Assembly: GCF_041860085.1 (NCBI RefSeq) | Contig: NZ_CP124747.1 | Coordinates: 5,146,001-5,210,000, forward strand | DNA length: 64,000 nucleotides | Origin: Schlesneria sp. DSM 10557 | Lineage (GTDB): Bacteria > Planctomycetota > Planctomycetia > Planctomycetales > Planctomycetaceae | Direction: 5' to 3' | In this document: positions 1 through 9,347 of the stretch, piece by piece | How positions within the stretch are numbered: the first letter of the stretch is position 1 | How the letters are laid out: each line of letters begins with the position of its first letter | The notes under the pieces: model-generated | Databases searched by the model: none | Told to the model about the DNA's origin: nothing | Seen by the model: the letters and a program-made list of their open reading frames with translations, nothing else | Made by a program: the position numbers and the translations under genes

Positions 1-833
1 GAGGCGTTCAAGTGTCGTTTGATCCGCTGAGCAAACTCGCCGTAGTAGTCGGCAGAAGCCAGCCCCCCTTCGACGCCCCCGACGTAATGGAGCGAGTAGT
101 TCGCCAGCAGCGCGATCGGGCGTCCGCTGCGGGACTGGATCGACAGGATGCTCAGTTGCGGGTCGATCAGGCCGATCGATGCCGTCACCTTGGGGTTGCC
201 GAGACCGGGGTTCATGAGCGCCCGGTCTGAGGTTCCGTTGAATGGGTTGACGACGGTTTCCCCTTCTTTCAGCAACCATCGGCGATTGAACAACTGCGAT
301 GGTTCGTCGATTGCCCCCCAGCCGATTCGAGCCGGCTCCAACTGGCTCTGGGCCTGTTCGATTCCCTTCGCAATCTTCTCAACGAGAAATTCCACATAGT
401 CGGCATCCGGCTCACTCTGGAACACCCCGGTGACGGTGGGGCATGAGTGGGCGTGTGTGGCCGAAATCAGGATGTTGGACGTCGGGATGCCCGTCTTCTT
501 CGAAGCGAGCACTTTTGCCCGGTCCATCAGGTCGCGCGGAATCATGCAACTGTCGCAGACGACAATCGCCAGCGAAGTTCTGTCGTCACTGGCGGGGTTC
601 TTGGAGTTCAGCACGATGCAGCGAGCGTGAAGTGGATCATGCACACCCTTGGCCTGTTGGTCCGACATTCCTCCATTCAGCGAGATCGGAAACTTCTGAG
701 GAGAGATATCCTGTGCGTAAGCACCTGCCAGGAATGTCGCTGACGTATCGGCGGCCTGACTCGGTGAAGAGCCCAGCAATCCCAGACAAAGAATAGCGGT
801 ACACCAGACTTGCACCCGTCCAACACGATTCAT
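1..833 (-). CDS. Neutral/alkaline ceramidase-like secreted hydrolase (3' part cut by window edge)
   Basis: Reading frame open from the ATG at 833 to the window edge (277 codons seen, no stop), so the C-terminus is missing. The protein starts with a basic, hydrophobic signal peptide ending near SPSQAA. It continues with GAYAQDISP, a DPLHARCIVL segment and THAHSCP (about residue 125), which resembles the zinc-binding HTHS(A/G)P motif of neutral ceramidases, and later LANYSLHYVGG. Family members hydrolyse the amide bond of N-acyl sphingoid lipids, but planctomycete homologues are mostly uncharacterised and the true substrate is unknown. It lies on the same strand as comM, about 195 nt downstream of it, so it may have its own promoter. 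Confidence 0.75.
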   Translation of the reverse strand, partial: MNRVGRVQVWCTAILCLGLLGSSPSQAADTSATFLAGAYAQDISPQKFPISLNGGMSDQQAKGVHDPLHARCIVLNSKNPASDDRTSLAIVVCDSCMIPRDLMDRAKVLASKKTGIPTSNILISATHAHSCPTVTGVFQSEPDADYVEFLVEKIAKGIEQAQSQLEPARIGWGAIDEPSQLFNRRWLLKEGETVVNPFNGTSDRALMNPGLGNPKVTASIGLIDPQLSILSIQSRSGRPIALLANYSLHYVGGVEGGLASADYYGEFAQRIKRHLNA

Positions 834-1027
834 CGTTCTGACCTTTCCTGACTCAGTGTGAGTCCATTTCATGACACGCCTATCCGGGCACAGCATGGCT
901 GATGCCGGGTGTCAGGGCAACCTAGTCTCCTGTCTGCCAAACGGCAAGACCGGCGGCTTTGAGGGGGCAGGCTGCAGTGCGAAAAGAGTCTTGACGGTCG
1001 ACAGAATTTGGCGCGGGTCGCAATCGG

Positions 1028-2563
1028 CTATTTCCAGTATGAACGGTCCAGCGTGCGGTAGTTGATCGCTTCGCTGAGGTGTGACGCGGTGATGCGTTCG
1101 CTCGCTTCCAGGTCGGCAATCGTGCGGCTGATCCTCAGAATCTTGTCGTGAGCCCGAGCCGAAAGACCCATCTCTTCCATTGCGCTTTTGAGCAGGGATT
1201 CTGCGTCAGATTCAAGTTTACAGAACTGGCGGATCTGCTGAGGCGGCATGCGACCGTTCAATCGAAGCGATCCCTTTCCAAAGCGGCGCTGCTGGATTTC
1301 TCTGGCCGCGACGACCTGGGACTTCATGGATTCACTGTTGGTCCCCGCCGTCTGGTTCGACAGTTCGCGAAACGGAACGGGCGGAACCTCGATATGGATG
1401 TCGAGTCGATCGAGTAAGGGGCCGCTGATACGGCTCATGTACCGCTCGATCACCATCGGATTGCACTGGCACTGGCGTCGGGGGTCACCGAAATAGCCAC
1501 ACGGGCAGGGATTCATGGCAGCCACCAGCATCAGGTTGGCGGGAAATGTCAGGCTGCCCATCGCGCGACTGATCGTGACTCGACCATCTTCCAGCGGTTG
1601 CCGCAGGACTTCCAGCGTGCGTCGATTGAACTCGGGGAGCTCGTCGAGAAACAACATTCCGTTATGAGCCAGGCTGATCTCGCCCGGTGTCGGGATGCTC
1701 CCACCCCCGACGAGTCCTGCTTCGCTGATGGTGTGGTGCGGTGAACGGAACGGACGCTGCAGCATAAGGGCCTGTCCCGGCTGCAGCCGTCCAACGGCAC
1801 TGTAGATTCGCGTCGTCTCGAGACTTTCTGCGGGGGCGAGTTCGGGGAGGATGGTTCCCAACCGCGACGCCAGCAGCGTCTTACCGGTGCCGGGGCTTCC
1901 CAGCATCAGCAGATGGTGGGCTCCTGCGGCGGCGACTGTGACGGCTCGCTTGGCTGATTCCTGGCCGCGCACATCCGAGTAATCAACGCCGTATTGCCCG
2001 TAGCTGGCGACCGCGTCGGCCCAACTGAAGGGTTGGGGAGGAATCTCCAGCTGGCCGCTGTAAAAGCCGACCGCTTCGGTCAGGGACGTGACCGGAATAA
2101 TATCGATTCCTTCCACAACCGCCGCTTCCTGAGCGTTGGCAGCGGGTAGCACAATCCCTCTCCAGCCCTGCTCTTTGGCGGCGAGGGCCATTGAGAGAGC
2201 CCCTTTGGCCGGGCGGATCGTCCCGTCAAGGGCCAGTTCACCGATGGCCGCGTATTGGCTCAGTGCGTCGGACGTCAGTTGTCCGCTGGCGACGAGCATT
2301 CCCATCGCAATGGGAAGATCGAAGGAGGCTGCTTCTTTCGGGAGGTCCGCGGGCGACAGATTGATCACGATCCGATCAAGCGGCCGGACATAGCCACAAT
2401 TGACAAGCGCCCGTTCGATGCGATGAGTGCTCTCGCGGACTGCGGCCTCGGCCAGTCCGACGAGAATCGTTTTGGGCATGGCACCCGGAGAGATATCGAC
2501 TTCGACCTCCACCGGCAGCGCGTCGATTCCGAGCAACGAATAAGTCGTCAGTTTGGCGAGCAT
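1028..2563 (-). CDS. comM: ComM/YifB-family Mg-chelatase-like AAA+ ATPase
   Basis: 511 aa. N-terminal Lon-protease-like fold (about 1-190, beginning MLAKLTTYSLLGIDALPV), then a Mg-chelatase AAA+ core with Walker A GSPGTGKT, Walker B LFLDELPEF, and MNPCPCGYFGDP, then a C-terminal Mg_chelatase_C helical domain ending ERITASHLSEAINYRTLDRS. In Vibrio and relatives ComM is a hexameric helicase that drives branch migration during integration of transformed DNA; it is widespread in non-competent bacteria too. An in-frame ATG lies 14 codons upstream, but the family start and a CGGAG ribosome-binding site 11 nt ahead favour 2563. No competence genes are nearby. Confidence 0.93.
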   Translation of the reverse strand: MLAKLTTYSLLGIDALPVEVEVDISPGAMPKTILVGLAEAAVRESTHRIERALVNCGYVRPLDRIVINLSPADLPKEAASFDLPIAMGMLVASGQLTSDALSQYAAIGELALDGTIRPAKGALSMALAAKEQGWRGIVLPAANAQEAAVVEGIDIIPVTSLTEAVGFYSGQLEIPPQPFSWADAVASYGQYGVDYSDVRGQESAKRAVTVAAAGAHHLLMLGSPGTGKTLLASRLGTILPELAPAESLETTRIYSAVGRLQPGQALMLQRPFRSPHHTISEAGLVGGGSIPTPGEISLAHNGMLFLDELPEFNRRTLEVLRQPLEDGRVTISRAMGSLTFPANLMLVAAMNPCPCGYFGDPRRQCQCNPMVIERYMSRISGPLLDRLDIHIEVPPVPFRELSNQTAGTNSESMKSQVVAAREIQQRRFGKGSLRLNGRMPPQQIRQFCKLESDAESLLKSAMEEMGLSARAHDKILRISRTIADLEASERITASHLSEAINYRTLDRSYWK

Positions 2564-3198
2564 CTTCGTGCGGAACTCCGGCTTGAGTAGGCCATTCACT
2601 GACACGTTTTTGTCGGAATGTCGATCGACAAGAGACCGTTAACACGGTCCTTACGAAAGCTTCCCGACGAGTCGATCGAGGCAACACCGTTCGTGCGGAA
2701 ACGTCGAGAACACAGATGCGCCAAGATACGAAAAAGCGATACTCCCGAACAGTCCGCAGTAGAAACTGACTCAGGACGTTGGGGAGTTCGTAAATACGGG
2801 CATCCTCTCCCGCTACTTTGAACCGCTAAGCCTGCGCGGCCTGTCGGGTCAGGTGCTGTGAAAAAACACCCGGCAACGAGAATCCGTGGCATCCTGATCG
2901 ACCAATGCCCGTTGTGTGTGTTCTGGTATTCGTTCCCAAAGTGCTGTTGAAACGAGCCTGCAGCGAACCCGGAGGGTCATTCTGCGGTCAATCAGCCATT
3001 CCGGCCTGACGCAGCTCCATCCTTGAGAAAAAGCGAGAATTGCCGGGTGGTGGTCGCGAGGCGGCGTCCTGTTTCCCTTCCGATAGATCGCCTATGATAG
3101 CGTGAGATGAAGGATCATCTTGAACTCACAATAGTACCCGGTTTCCGTTCAGGGCGCCGGGTCGCGCTACGTCCCTACCCCAGTGACGAATACGATCT
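2564..3198. other. Intergenic region between divergent comM and rpiB
   Basis: About 635 nt with no convincing coding sequence on either strand; open frames here lack ribosome-binding sites and recognisable protein features. It should carry the promoters of the two divergent genes. A short inverted repeat (GACCGT ... ACGGTC, 2634-2649) lies about 70 nt upstream of the comM start, and a good -10-like hexamer lies at 3093-3098 ahead of rpiB. Confidence 0.6.
3070..3098 (+). promoter_or_regulatory. Possible sigma70-type promoter ahead of rpiB
   Basis: TATGAT (3093-3098) is a good -10 hexamer about 100 nt upstream of rpiB. The -35 at 17-nt spacing (TGTTTC) is poor, so this is a weak call. Confidence 0.3.
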
Positions 3199-3654
3199 AT
3201 GAAAATCGCAGTTGCCAGTGAACACCGTGGATTTCGAGCCAAGGATCGAGTCCTGGCGTGTCTGAGAGAGCTGAATCACGTCGCGATTGATTTCGGGCCG
3301 AACTCGGAAGAGATGTGTGACTATCCTGACTATGCGTCGCTCGCCGCGCGGGCCGTTTCCCGTGGAGAAGTCGATCGTGCGATCCTGATCGGGGGGACCG
3401 GAATCGGGATGACGATCGTCGCAAACAAATTCCGTGGTGTCCGGGCCGCACTTTGTTGTGACGAACTTTCTGCGCGAATCAGCCGAAGTCACAACGATTC
3501 CAATATCCTGTGCATGTCAGTGAATTTGTCCGGTGACTGGATCGATGCCCGGATGATCAAAATCTGGCTCGAAACCCCGTTTGAAGGGGGGCGTCACTCC
3601 CGGCGAATCGCCCAGATTTCCGAGCTGGAACAGGAACTGAACAGTCCTCACTGA
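3199..3654 (+). CDS. rpiB: RpiB/LacAB-family sugar-phosphate isomerase with altered active site
   Basis: 151 aa, the usual RpiB length. RpiB interconverts ribose-5-phosphate and ribulose-5-phosphate in the pentose phosphate pathway. Family landmarks are clear: ASEHRGF at the N-terminus, CDYPDYA, GGTGIGMTIVANKFRGVRAA and SRSHNDSN. The position of E. coli RpiB Cys66 (ILICGTGIG), the proton-transfer base, is Gly65 here (ILIGGTGIG), and the Asp of the CDH motif is Glu8. The two active-site histidines (His9 and the H of SHNDSN) are kept. The Mycobacterium-type alternative glutamate is not apparent either, since Met71 follows GTGIG. It may act on another sugar phosphate or be catalytically weak. 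No strong ribosome-binding site is visible before the ATG. Confidence 0.82.
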   Translation: MKIAVASEHRGFRAKDRVLACLRELNHVAIDFGPNSEEMCDYPDYASLAARAVSRGEVDRAILIGGTGIGMTIVANKFRGVRAALCCDELSARISRSHNDSNILCMSVNLSGDWIDARMIKIWLETPFEGGRHSRRIAQISELEQELNSPH

Positions 3655-3773
3655 CAATCGATTCTCGCGAAGATTGTCCGTTCTCGCCTGGCAACACTCT
3701 GGGGGTGACCCAGTGGGGAAGGCAGTCATTCCTTTCTGCCAGTCGCCATGGTGGCGGGAAAGTAATTTCGCGC

Positions 3774-3802
3774 TTGATTCGGAATTTCTGCGGGGATAAG
3801 CT
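3774..3802 (+). promoter_or_regulatory. Predicted sigma70-type promoter for the coiled-coil membrane protein gene
   Basis: TTGATT (3774-3779), 17-nt spacer, TAAGCT (3797-3802). This places transcription start about 40 nt before the ATG at 3849 and argues against the longer reading frame that would begin at 3705. Confidence 0.45.
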
Positions 3803-3848
3803 ACCTCATGTTGAACTGAGACAGAACGTCTACAGAAGGGTCTCGCAA

Positions 3849-5495
3849 ATGCCAGAAGCCTCTGTCACCTCGCGGCTATTAAACAGCGTGTTAAATCGAA
3901 TGCGGCTTGCGTCCGTAGGCCAGAGCTTCTACTGGACGTTGCTCGCCATTTCACTGGTATTTGCTGTCGTTCTTATGGTGGCACGTTTCACCGGCTTGTT
4001 TGCGATGCCCGATACACCTTCGACATGGGCCGCATTTGCCGTTGTTCCCCTCGTGGCGGGCCTGCTTGCCTGGCTGGTTCATCGCCGGCCGACGCTGCCT
4101 GACGCAGCACGGCTGGTCGATCGGACCACCGCTTCGAAGGATCTGTATCTCACCATGGCGCTGCTGAATAACTCGGCCGGCGAATATCAGGCTCTTGTCG
4201 TTCAGTCTGCCGAGGCCCGGGCGGCAGGGATTAAGCCTGACCAGGTTGTTCCATTCACCTGGCAGCGGCGATTCTGGCATGCGGTGTGGGTACCCGCGCT
4301 GGTCGCTCTGGGGGTCTACTTTCTGCCTCAGTATGACCCCTTTGGTAAGGTTGCGAGCGCAAAGCTGAGCGAGAAACGGAGCGAGCGGCTGACCGAAGGT
4401 AAAAAGGCCACGGAACTGCGCTTAGAAGAAGTTAAACGCGCGATTGCGGATCACGAGGAAAGTAACTCCACCGATCTGGCCATCGAAGAATTGAAAATGA
4501 CCTTCAACAAAATGAAGGCCGATCAGAAGCTGGAAAATCTGAAAATGCTGTCGAGCGAACAAAAGGACATCGGCAAGCTCTGGAGGCAAATCAGTAGTGA
4601 GCATTTGAAGGATCTCATGAAGTCTTCTCCGTCGAGTGACCAGCAGTTCGGTGCCAACCAGGACGAAAAGCTTCAGAAGTGGGTGAAGGAGCTTCAAGAG
4701 GGGGATGCCGGAGGTGTCCAGAATGAACTTCAGGAACTCCAGGAACAGCTCCAGCAGCTCGCCGCTACCAAAGACCCTGTAGAGCGGGGTGAATTGATGC
4801 AGGAATTGAAGGAGCGTCTTCAGAACCTGGAGAAGCTCGCGAGCGACAAGCTGAATAACGAGCAACTCTCCGCCGCACTCGAACGAGCCATGCAGCAGAT
4901 GGACCTGTCGGAGAACAAAGATCTTCAGGAAGAGGCCTTGCAGGCTGCGATGCAGTCGCTGGAACTGAGCGAGCAGGAACTGGAACAGCTCGAACAGTCT
5001 GTGAAAGACATGAAAGAGCTGGAAGAGGCACTCAAGACCATCCAGCAGGCCAAGAAAGTCAACGACCAGGAAAAGCTGAACGGAGCCCAGTCCGAGAATT
5101 GCAAGACGCTCGCAGACTATCAAAGTCTATATGACCAGATGCTCGCCGAATCCGGTGAGAGTGATGAGGTACAGGAGAAAGAGGGCGAGTTCGGAATGGG
5201 GGGCCCCGGCTTTGGAAAAGGGGGCGAAGCCCCGGAAGACGACTCTGTCGAAACCGGATTTAAAAACGAACAATCCAAATCGGCCGTCGTGGCAGGCAAA
5301 ATGCTTCTGTCGATGCAGACCAAAGGAGAGGCCGAGAAGGGGGAAGTTGTCCGTGACTACAAGCAACTGATGCAGTCAGTCAAACAGGGAGCCATGGAAG
5401 CCTTGAACACCGAACAGATCCCCCCCGGCTATCACGAGAGCATCAAGACTTATTTTGATTCTCTCGAGAAAGGGAAGGAAAAGGCCGCGAAGTAA
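3849..5495 (+). CDS. Membrane-anchored coiled-coil protein of unknown function
   Basis: 548 aa. No enzymatic family is recognised. The N-terminal 160 residues hold three hydrophobic segments (about 25-50, 57-78, 140-160), then a Gln/Glu/Lys-rich region of about 270 residues predicted to form long coiled coils (repeated EELQEQLQQL, LEKLASDKLN, LEQLEQSVKDMKELEE), a Gly-rich linker (GMGGPGFGKGG), and a conserved-looking C-terminal stretch (PPGYHESIKTYFDSLE). The layout resembles planctomycete membrane proteins related to DUF4175; this is inference. The frame is open from 3705, but AGAAGGG 8 nt before the ATG at 3849 and a promoter match inside the longer frame support this start. rnpB follows 123 nt downstream. 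Confidence 0.8.
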   Translation: MPEASVTSRLLNSVLNRMRLASVGQSFYWTLLAISLVFAVVLMVARFTGLFAMPDTPSTWAAFAVVPLVAGLLAWLVHRRPTLPDAARLVDRTTASKDLYLTMALLNNSAGEYQALVVQSAEARAAGIKPDQVVPFTWQRRFWHAVWVPALVALGVYFLPQYDPFGKVASAKLSEKRSERLTEGKKATELRLEEVKRAIADHEESNSTDLAIEELKMTFNKMKADQKLENLKMLSSEQKDIGKLWRQISSEHLKDLMKSSPSSDQQFGANQDEKLQKWVKELQEGDAGGVQNELQELQEQLQQLAATKDPVERGELMQELKERLQNLEKLASDKLNNEQLSAALERAMQQMDLSENKDLQEEALQAAMQSLELSEQELEQLEQSVKDMKELEEALKTIQQAKKVNDQEKLNGAQSENCKTLADYQSLYDQMLAESGESDEVQEKEGEFGMGGPGFGKGGEAPEDDSVETGFKNEQSKSAVVAGKMLLSMQTKGEAEKGEVVRDYKQLMQSVKQGAMEALNTEQIPPGYHESIKTYFDSLEKGKEKAAK

Positions 5496-5618
5496 TCGAC
5501 GTCGCCGTAAGGAATTTGTGGCTCACACCGGTTTCATGCCGGTGTCCCGCTGGACGAGATGCGGAAATCTGCCGAACCCTCTATCGTGGATCGCGTCGGT
5601 GACGTAGAGTTAATCGTG

Positions 5619-6046
<428 letters not shown>

Positions 6047-6439
6047 TATTTTGAACTTGTCCGGACTTGTTTAACCGTCTTGCTCAATCAGCAGCATCAA
6101 CGCGAGGCCCGACGAGGCTGCTGCTCTGGCTCTACAAGATCATCTCACATCGCCGGGGTGAAGTCCTTTCGTCATCGGCCCCCCTCTTCCCCGACGTGAT
6201 TGCCCCGCAGATGCATGCCACGCCGCGTAAACGAGAGTGCGAATAAACTGCCGGTGCGCCGCATGAGTTTGCCGCGATTTCCAGTTGTTTTGATCTGGCA
6301 AAGACTGCCGAAAATTCTTCCCGAAGTCTCTTGCGCGAAGTCGGATGGATTGGAAAAGTTTCCGACGAGGATTGCCGATCTTCCTTCCCTGCCTGACCAC
6401 GGCTCCATTGATGTCCAACACACGATTGAGGCAATTTCG
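6047..6439. other. Intergenic region between rnpB and an unknown gene
   Basis: About 393 nt. An in-frame extension of the downstream gene runs back to 6200, but it lacks a ribosome-binding site and protein-like composition. I see no RNA structure or promoter I can support. Confidence 0.5.
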
Positions 6440-6736
6440 ATGAGCAAGATGACGACTGACGTCAACAGCCTGGAAACTCTTCGCGGTTATGTTCACGAGC
6501 GACTGTGTCGGCACGAAAACCTTGTGCCAGAACAGTTTGGATTGGAAGTGACTCCCCTGACAAGAAAAGGGGCTTTGTGCGGCCTTCAGTTCTCATTGCG
6601 AGGCCCCCGCAGCGTTCGGCTCGGAGCCGTCTGGGCCGCTGATCACAATCAGCTTTATTTATATGACGCCCGAGGGGAGCGCTTCCATAAGGAAACGCTT
6701 TCCGCCCAGTTCGACATTCAACTCGAAGCTGCGTAA
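6440..6736 (+). CDS. Small conserved-looking protein of unknown function
   Basis: 98 aa starting MSKMTTDVNSLETLRGY. The frame is open from 6200, but the ATG at 6440 follows a GAGG element about 10 nt upstream, and the sequence becomes protein-like only from there. It reads as a helical N-terminus followed by alternating beta strands (FSLRGPRSVRLGAVWA, DHNQLYLYDARGER), without cysteines, a signal peptide or membrane segments. No family is recognised. It converges on the minus-strand gene ending at 6775. Confidence 0.65.
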   Translation: MSKMTTDVNSLETLRGYVHERLCRHENLVPEQFGLEVTPLTRKGALCGLQFSLRGPRSVRLGAVWAADHNQLYLYDARGERFHKETLSAQFDIQLEAA

Positions 6737-6774
6737 TTGCAAGGCGCTCGCGGCATCGTTTGGTGGCAGTTTCA

Positions 6775-7479
6775 CTACATGAGTAAATCGATATCGGAAT
6801 TCGGGGGGGGCAAGCGAGGCTGAGTTGCTTTCGATCCGTCGGCGGGCGGATGCTGCATCTCATGGAGAATTTCGTTCCGCTGCCGTTCGACTGCTTCGTC
6901 AAACTTCGAGAGGACGTCCAGCGCCTTATCTTTTGATGTCACCAGCCCAATCAGCAGATACTGCGCGATCGCCAGACTGTAACAGACCCATCCCAGTGTT
7001 CCCGAATGGAGGACTGAGAGGATAGCAAACACAGGGGTCGCGCGATTGAGGTGCTGACACGCGAGCCCCTTGATCAGCTTCGGGATATAGTTAATCAAAC
7101 TGCCGATCACGTTTCCCTTCTGGATCACCGGCTTCTGTGGGCCGGGGTGAATCAACGCAAACAGCGACTGGTCGGGCATTCCTTCGATGACCCCGATGGC
7201 GAGCAACAGGCGGCCTGCCATGAAATAGGGACTCGATCTGGCCGATTCCGAGACCCAGCCGAACAACGCCCCTTCCATGTTGTCGGTTGCAACCAGCAGC
7301 AGCAGCGCGCCACGAAACCATTGTTCCAGATCCTTCTCCAGTTCTTCGTTGATCTCCTGGACTCGCACCACCTTTCTCATCAACAGACGGAAGGTCGGAA
7401 TGGCGATGAAACCCAGAAAAAAACGGGTCAGCGGCTTCAATAGGGGCTGAAGTATCCGGCTGGTCAGGATCTGAAACAC
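6775..7479 (-). CDS. Membrane-associated protein of unknown function
   Basis: 234 aa, apparent GTG start. It has several hydrophobic stretches: FFLGFIAIPTFRLLM near 20-35, GALLLLVATDNM near 57, MAGRLLLAIGVIEGM near 85-100, and PVFAILSVLHSGTLGW with ICYSLAIAQYLLIGLV-like segments near 150-180. These suggest a polytopic or membrane-embedded protein with a charged cytosolic C-terminus. No family is recognised and no catalytic motif is visible. The ribosome-binding site is weak, so the exact start is uncertain. Confidence 0.65.
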   Translation of the reverse strand: MFQILTSRILQPLLKPLTRFFLGFIAIPTFRLLMRKVVRVQEINEELEKDLEQWFRGALLLLVATDNMEGALFGWVSESARSSPYFMAGRLLLAIGVIEGMPDQSLFALIHPGPQKPVIQKGNVIGSLINYIPKLIKGLACQHLNRATPVFAILSVLHSGTLGWVCYSLAIAQYLLIGLVTSKDKALDVLSKFDEAVERQRNEILHEMQHPPADGSKATQPRLPPPNSDIDLLM

Positions 7480-7642
7480 AACGAACTCGGCAATCTAGAA
7501 ATGACGGAAGCCTGATCGCAAAGTCATTCGAGTCTTTGCTTCTGCAGACAACGAACGAATCTCACGATCAACAGGATCACACTGCAGTGGAAAGAGTGAA
7601 ACTGGTGCAAGTTCCTGTCCCCGTAGGCCAGGCGAACCTGTC

Positions 7643-8056
7643 CTAGGGAGGCATGTGATGTGGTCGATCGGCATGAGCCAGCAATTTGAGCATTAATTCT
7701 CCCGCTGATCCCTCTGCTTCATCCCACGGAAGGGGTTGAAGTCCGTGTAGAAGTAGCTCCGCCTTCTCAAAGGGGCAATACCGTTCCCAATGGGCGACGA
7801 GTTGCTGGAAATCAGGGTCCCTCAGAGCAGCTGCCATCGTCGGATGACGACCAGCCTGATGTGCGGGATTGGACTGAACCAATCGCTCAAGGCATCGGGC
7901 TGCAACGTCAGGCCAGCCAGCCCGGCAGGCCTCTACACCACCTAGCAGCAGAAACCGGTCACGAACCAGCGGTTGTTGTTTCTGTTCCGACAGGACTGCC
8001 AGTTGTATGTAGACTGACATCGCTGCTTCGTGATCTCGCATGGATCTGGTCACCAT
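7643..8056 (-). CDS. Small alpha-helical (TPR-like) protein of unknown function
   Basis: 137 aa. Starts at an ATG preceded by AGAGGAG about 10 nt upstream, a good ribosome-binding site, which supports real translation. The sequence is helical with a repeat-like pattern (AAMSVYIQLAVLSEQ, RDRFLLLGGVEACRAG, VAARCLERLVQSNPAHQAG) reminiscent of tetratricopeptide helices, although no full repeat can be assigned. It lies 54 nt downstream of the MBL-fold gene on the same strand, so the two may be co-transcribed. Confidence 0.6.
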   Translation of the reverse strand: MVTRSMRDHEAAMSVYIQLAVLSEQKQQPLVRDRFLLLGGVEACRAGWPDVAARCLERLVQSNPAHQAGRHPTMAAALRDPDFQQLVAHWERYCPFEKAELLLHGLQPLPWDEAEGSAGELMLKLLAHADRPHHMPP

Positions 8057-8110
8057 CTGAGATGGTCTCCTCTTCAGTCTTGAGGAGTTCCCATCGGGCG
8101 CAGGTACAGT

Positions 8111-8899
8111 TCAGTACGGAATCCGTAACGAATCATAGGACAGCTCAACACCTGGCGGAAGACGAGCATTCGTCGTCGCATAGTCGAGGTAATGCGACAC
8201 ATGCGTCAGGTAAGTTCGTTTCGGTTTGACTCGTTCTACGGCTGCGAGCGCTTGCGGGATGCCAAAGTGCGTCGCGTGCGGCTGTTCGCGAAGAGCGTCA
8301 ATGATCAGCACGTCGAGGCCCTCCAGCAGTGGCCAGCTCTCGTCCGGAATGTGACTGACATCGGTGCAGAACGCGACGTCGCCAATTCGAAAACCCAGAA
8401 CCGGCAGCCGTCCATGAATCAGGCGGATAGGCTGAATCTGCTGGCCGAGCACTTCGAAGGGGGACAACCCGATGCGACGAAATTCCAACAGTGGAATCGC
8501 CCCGAAGTGCAGTTCGGGATCGTGTGGAGCAAACGCGTACGAGAATGAAGCCCGAATCTGACTCTCAACATTCTCTTCGCAGTAAAGCTGCACCGCGTGC
8601 TCGAGTCGGTAGCCAAACAACCTCAGGTCATCCAGGCCAAACAGATGGTCGGCGTGAGAGTGCGTGTAAATGACCGAGTGAATCAGGTCAATCTTCTCTC
8701 GCAGCAGTTGCAGCCTCAATTCTGGAGAGGTATCGATCAGGAATGTTCCCTCGGGGGTGCGGACGGCGACGCCGGTTCGCGTGCGGTGATTTCGTGGATC
8801 GGTCGATTCACAGACTTCGCAGTGACAACCGATCACCGGAACGCCATGGCTGGTCCCGGTCCCCAGCAATATCAGTTCTCGTTCTGACTGGAAGGGCAT
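8111..8899 (-). CDS. MBL-fold metallohydrolase, PhnP-like phosphodiesterase family
   Basis: 262 aa. It has the metallo-beta-lactamase signature THSHADHLFGLDDLR (HxHxDH, about residue 80) and further metal ligands in FCTDVSH and LTHVSHYLD. The N-terminus LLGTGTSHGVPVIGCHCEVC has the cysteine-bearing insert typical of PhnP and its relatives, where it helps bind a structural zinc. E. coli PhnP cleaves cyclic ribose phosphates during phosphonate breakdown, but no C-P lyase genes are present here, so a general cyclic phosphodiesterase role is more likely. Confidence 0.85.
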   Translation of the reverse strand: MPFQSERELILLGTGTSHGVPVIGCHCEVCESTDPRNHRTRTGVAVRTPEGTFLIDTSPELRLQLLREKIDLIHSVIYTHSHADHLFGLDDLRLFGYRLEHAVQLYCEENVESQIRASFSYAFAPHDPELHFGAIPLLEFRRIGLSPFEVLGQQIQPIRLIHGRLPVLGFRIGDVAFCTDVSHIPDESWPLLEGLDVLIIDALREQPHATHFGIPQALAAVERVKPKRTYLTHVSHYLDYATTNARLPPGVELSYDSLRIPY

Positions 8900-9343
8900 G
8901 AATGCTCTTTTTTCAATGACGAGGAGTGCTCAAACAGCAAGCGGCCACGATTCAGTGTATCAGACCCGTTTGCCTGTGACCAAAGTGGCAATCACGGCGC
9001 CCTTCCCCAGACGGTGTCAGGCACGATGATTCGCCGCTGGAAGATCGAATTGCAAGCCTTTGCGATCCGTTCGAACGTTCGGAAATGGGAAGCGGATTCC
9101 GTCAAAGTTCACTCAATCGAGTGCGACGGGATTCGCCGACGTTTCGGAACTTCTTTTCTGTCGTGACAACTTGTGTAAGATGGAAACATGTCAATGCATG
9201 TTAATTCCCTATGGATTCTCTATGGATTCCTGCTGTGAAGAAGACAGGACCCAGGGCATTCCGGTCGCCGAAAAACCGGGTGATAGAATTCTCGAGACCC
9301 GATCTGGTTGCCATGCCGATCAGGCTGCCATGAAAGTGATGAT
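8900..9343. other. Intergenic region between the MBL-fold gene and apbE
   Basis: About 444 nt between divergent genes. The only coding candidate is a cysteine-rich 55-codon frame (9180-9347) that overlaps the apbE start; it is listed separately. I see no strong promoter or structured RNA. Confidence 0.5.
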
Positions 9344-9347
9344 GTGA
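9180..9347 (+). CDS. Possible small cysteine-rich leader peptide upstream of apbE
   Basis: 55-codon frame starting METCQCMLIPYGF and ending AMKVMM, with six cysteines including C-x-C and adjacent CC. Its stop TGA (9345-9347) overlaps the GTG start of apbE in a GTGA arrangement, the geometry of translational coupling. The ribosome-binding site is weak (GTAAG next to the ATG) and no family is recognised. It could be a leader or coupling peptide, or a chance frame. Confidence 0.3.
   Translation: METCQCMLIPYGFSMDSCCEEDRTQGIPVAEKPGDRILETRSGCHADQAAMKVMM

Noticed and set aside
2596..2892. 98-codon minus-strand frame upstream of comM
   Set aside because: No ribosome-binding site, no family resemblance, and it covers the expected comM promoter region.
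4422..5123. 233-codon minus-strand Leu-rich frame
   Set aside because: Complement of the Gln/Glu/Lys-rich coiled-coil region; the bias explains the open frame.
5525..5545. Hairpin ACACCGG ... CCGGTGT after the coiled-coil protein gene
   Set aside because: Seven base pairs, no U-tract; too weak to call a terminator.
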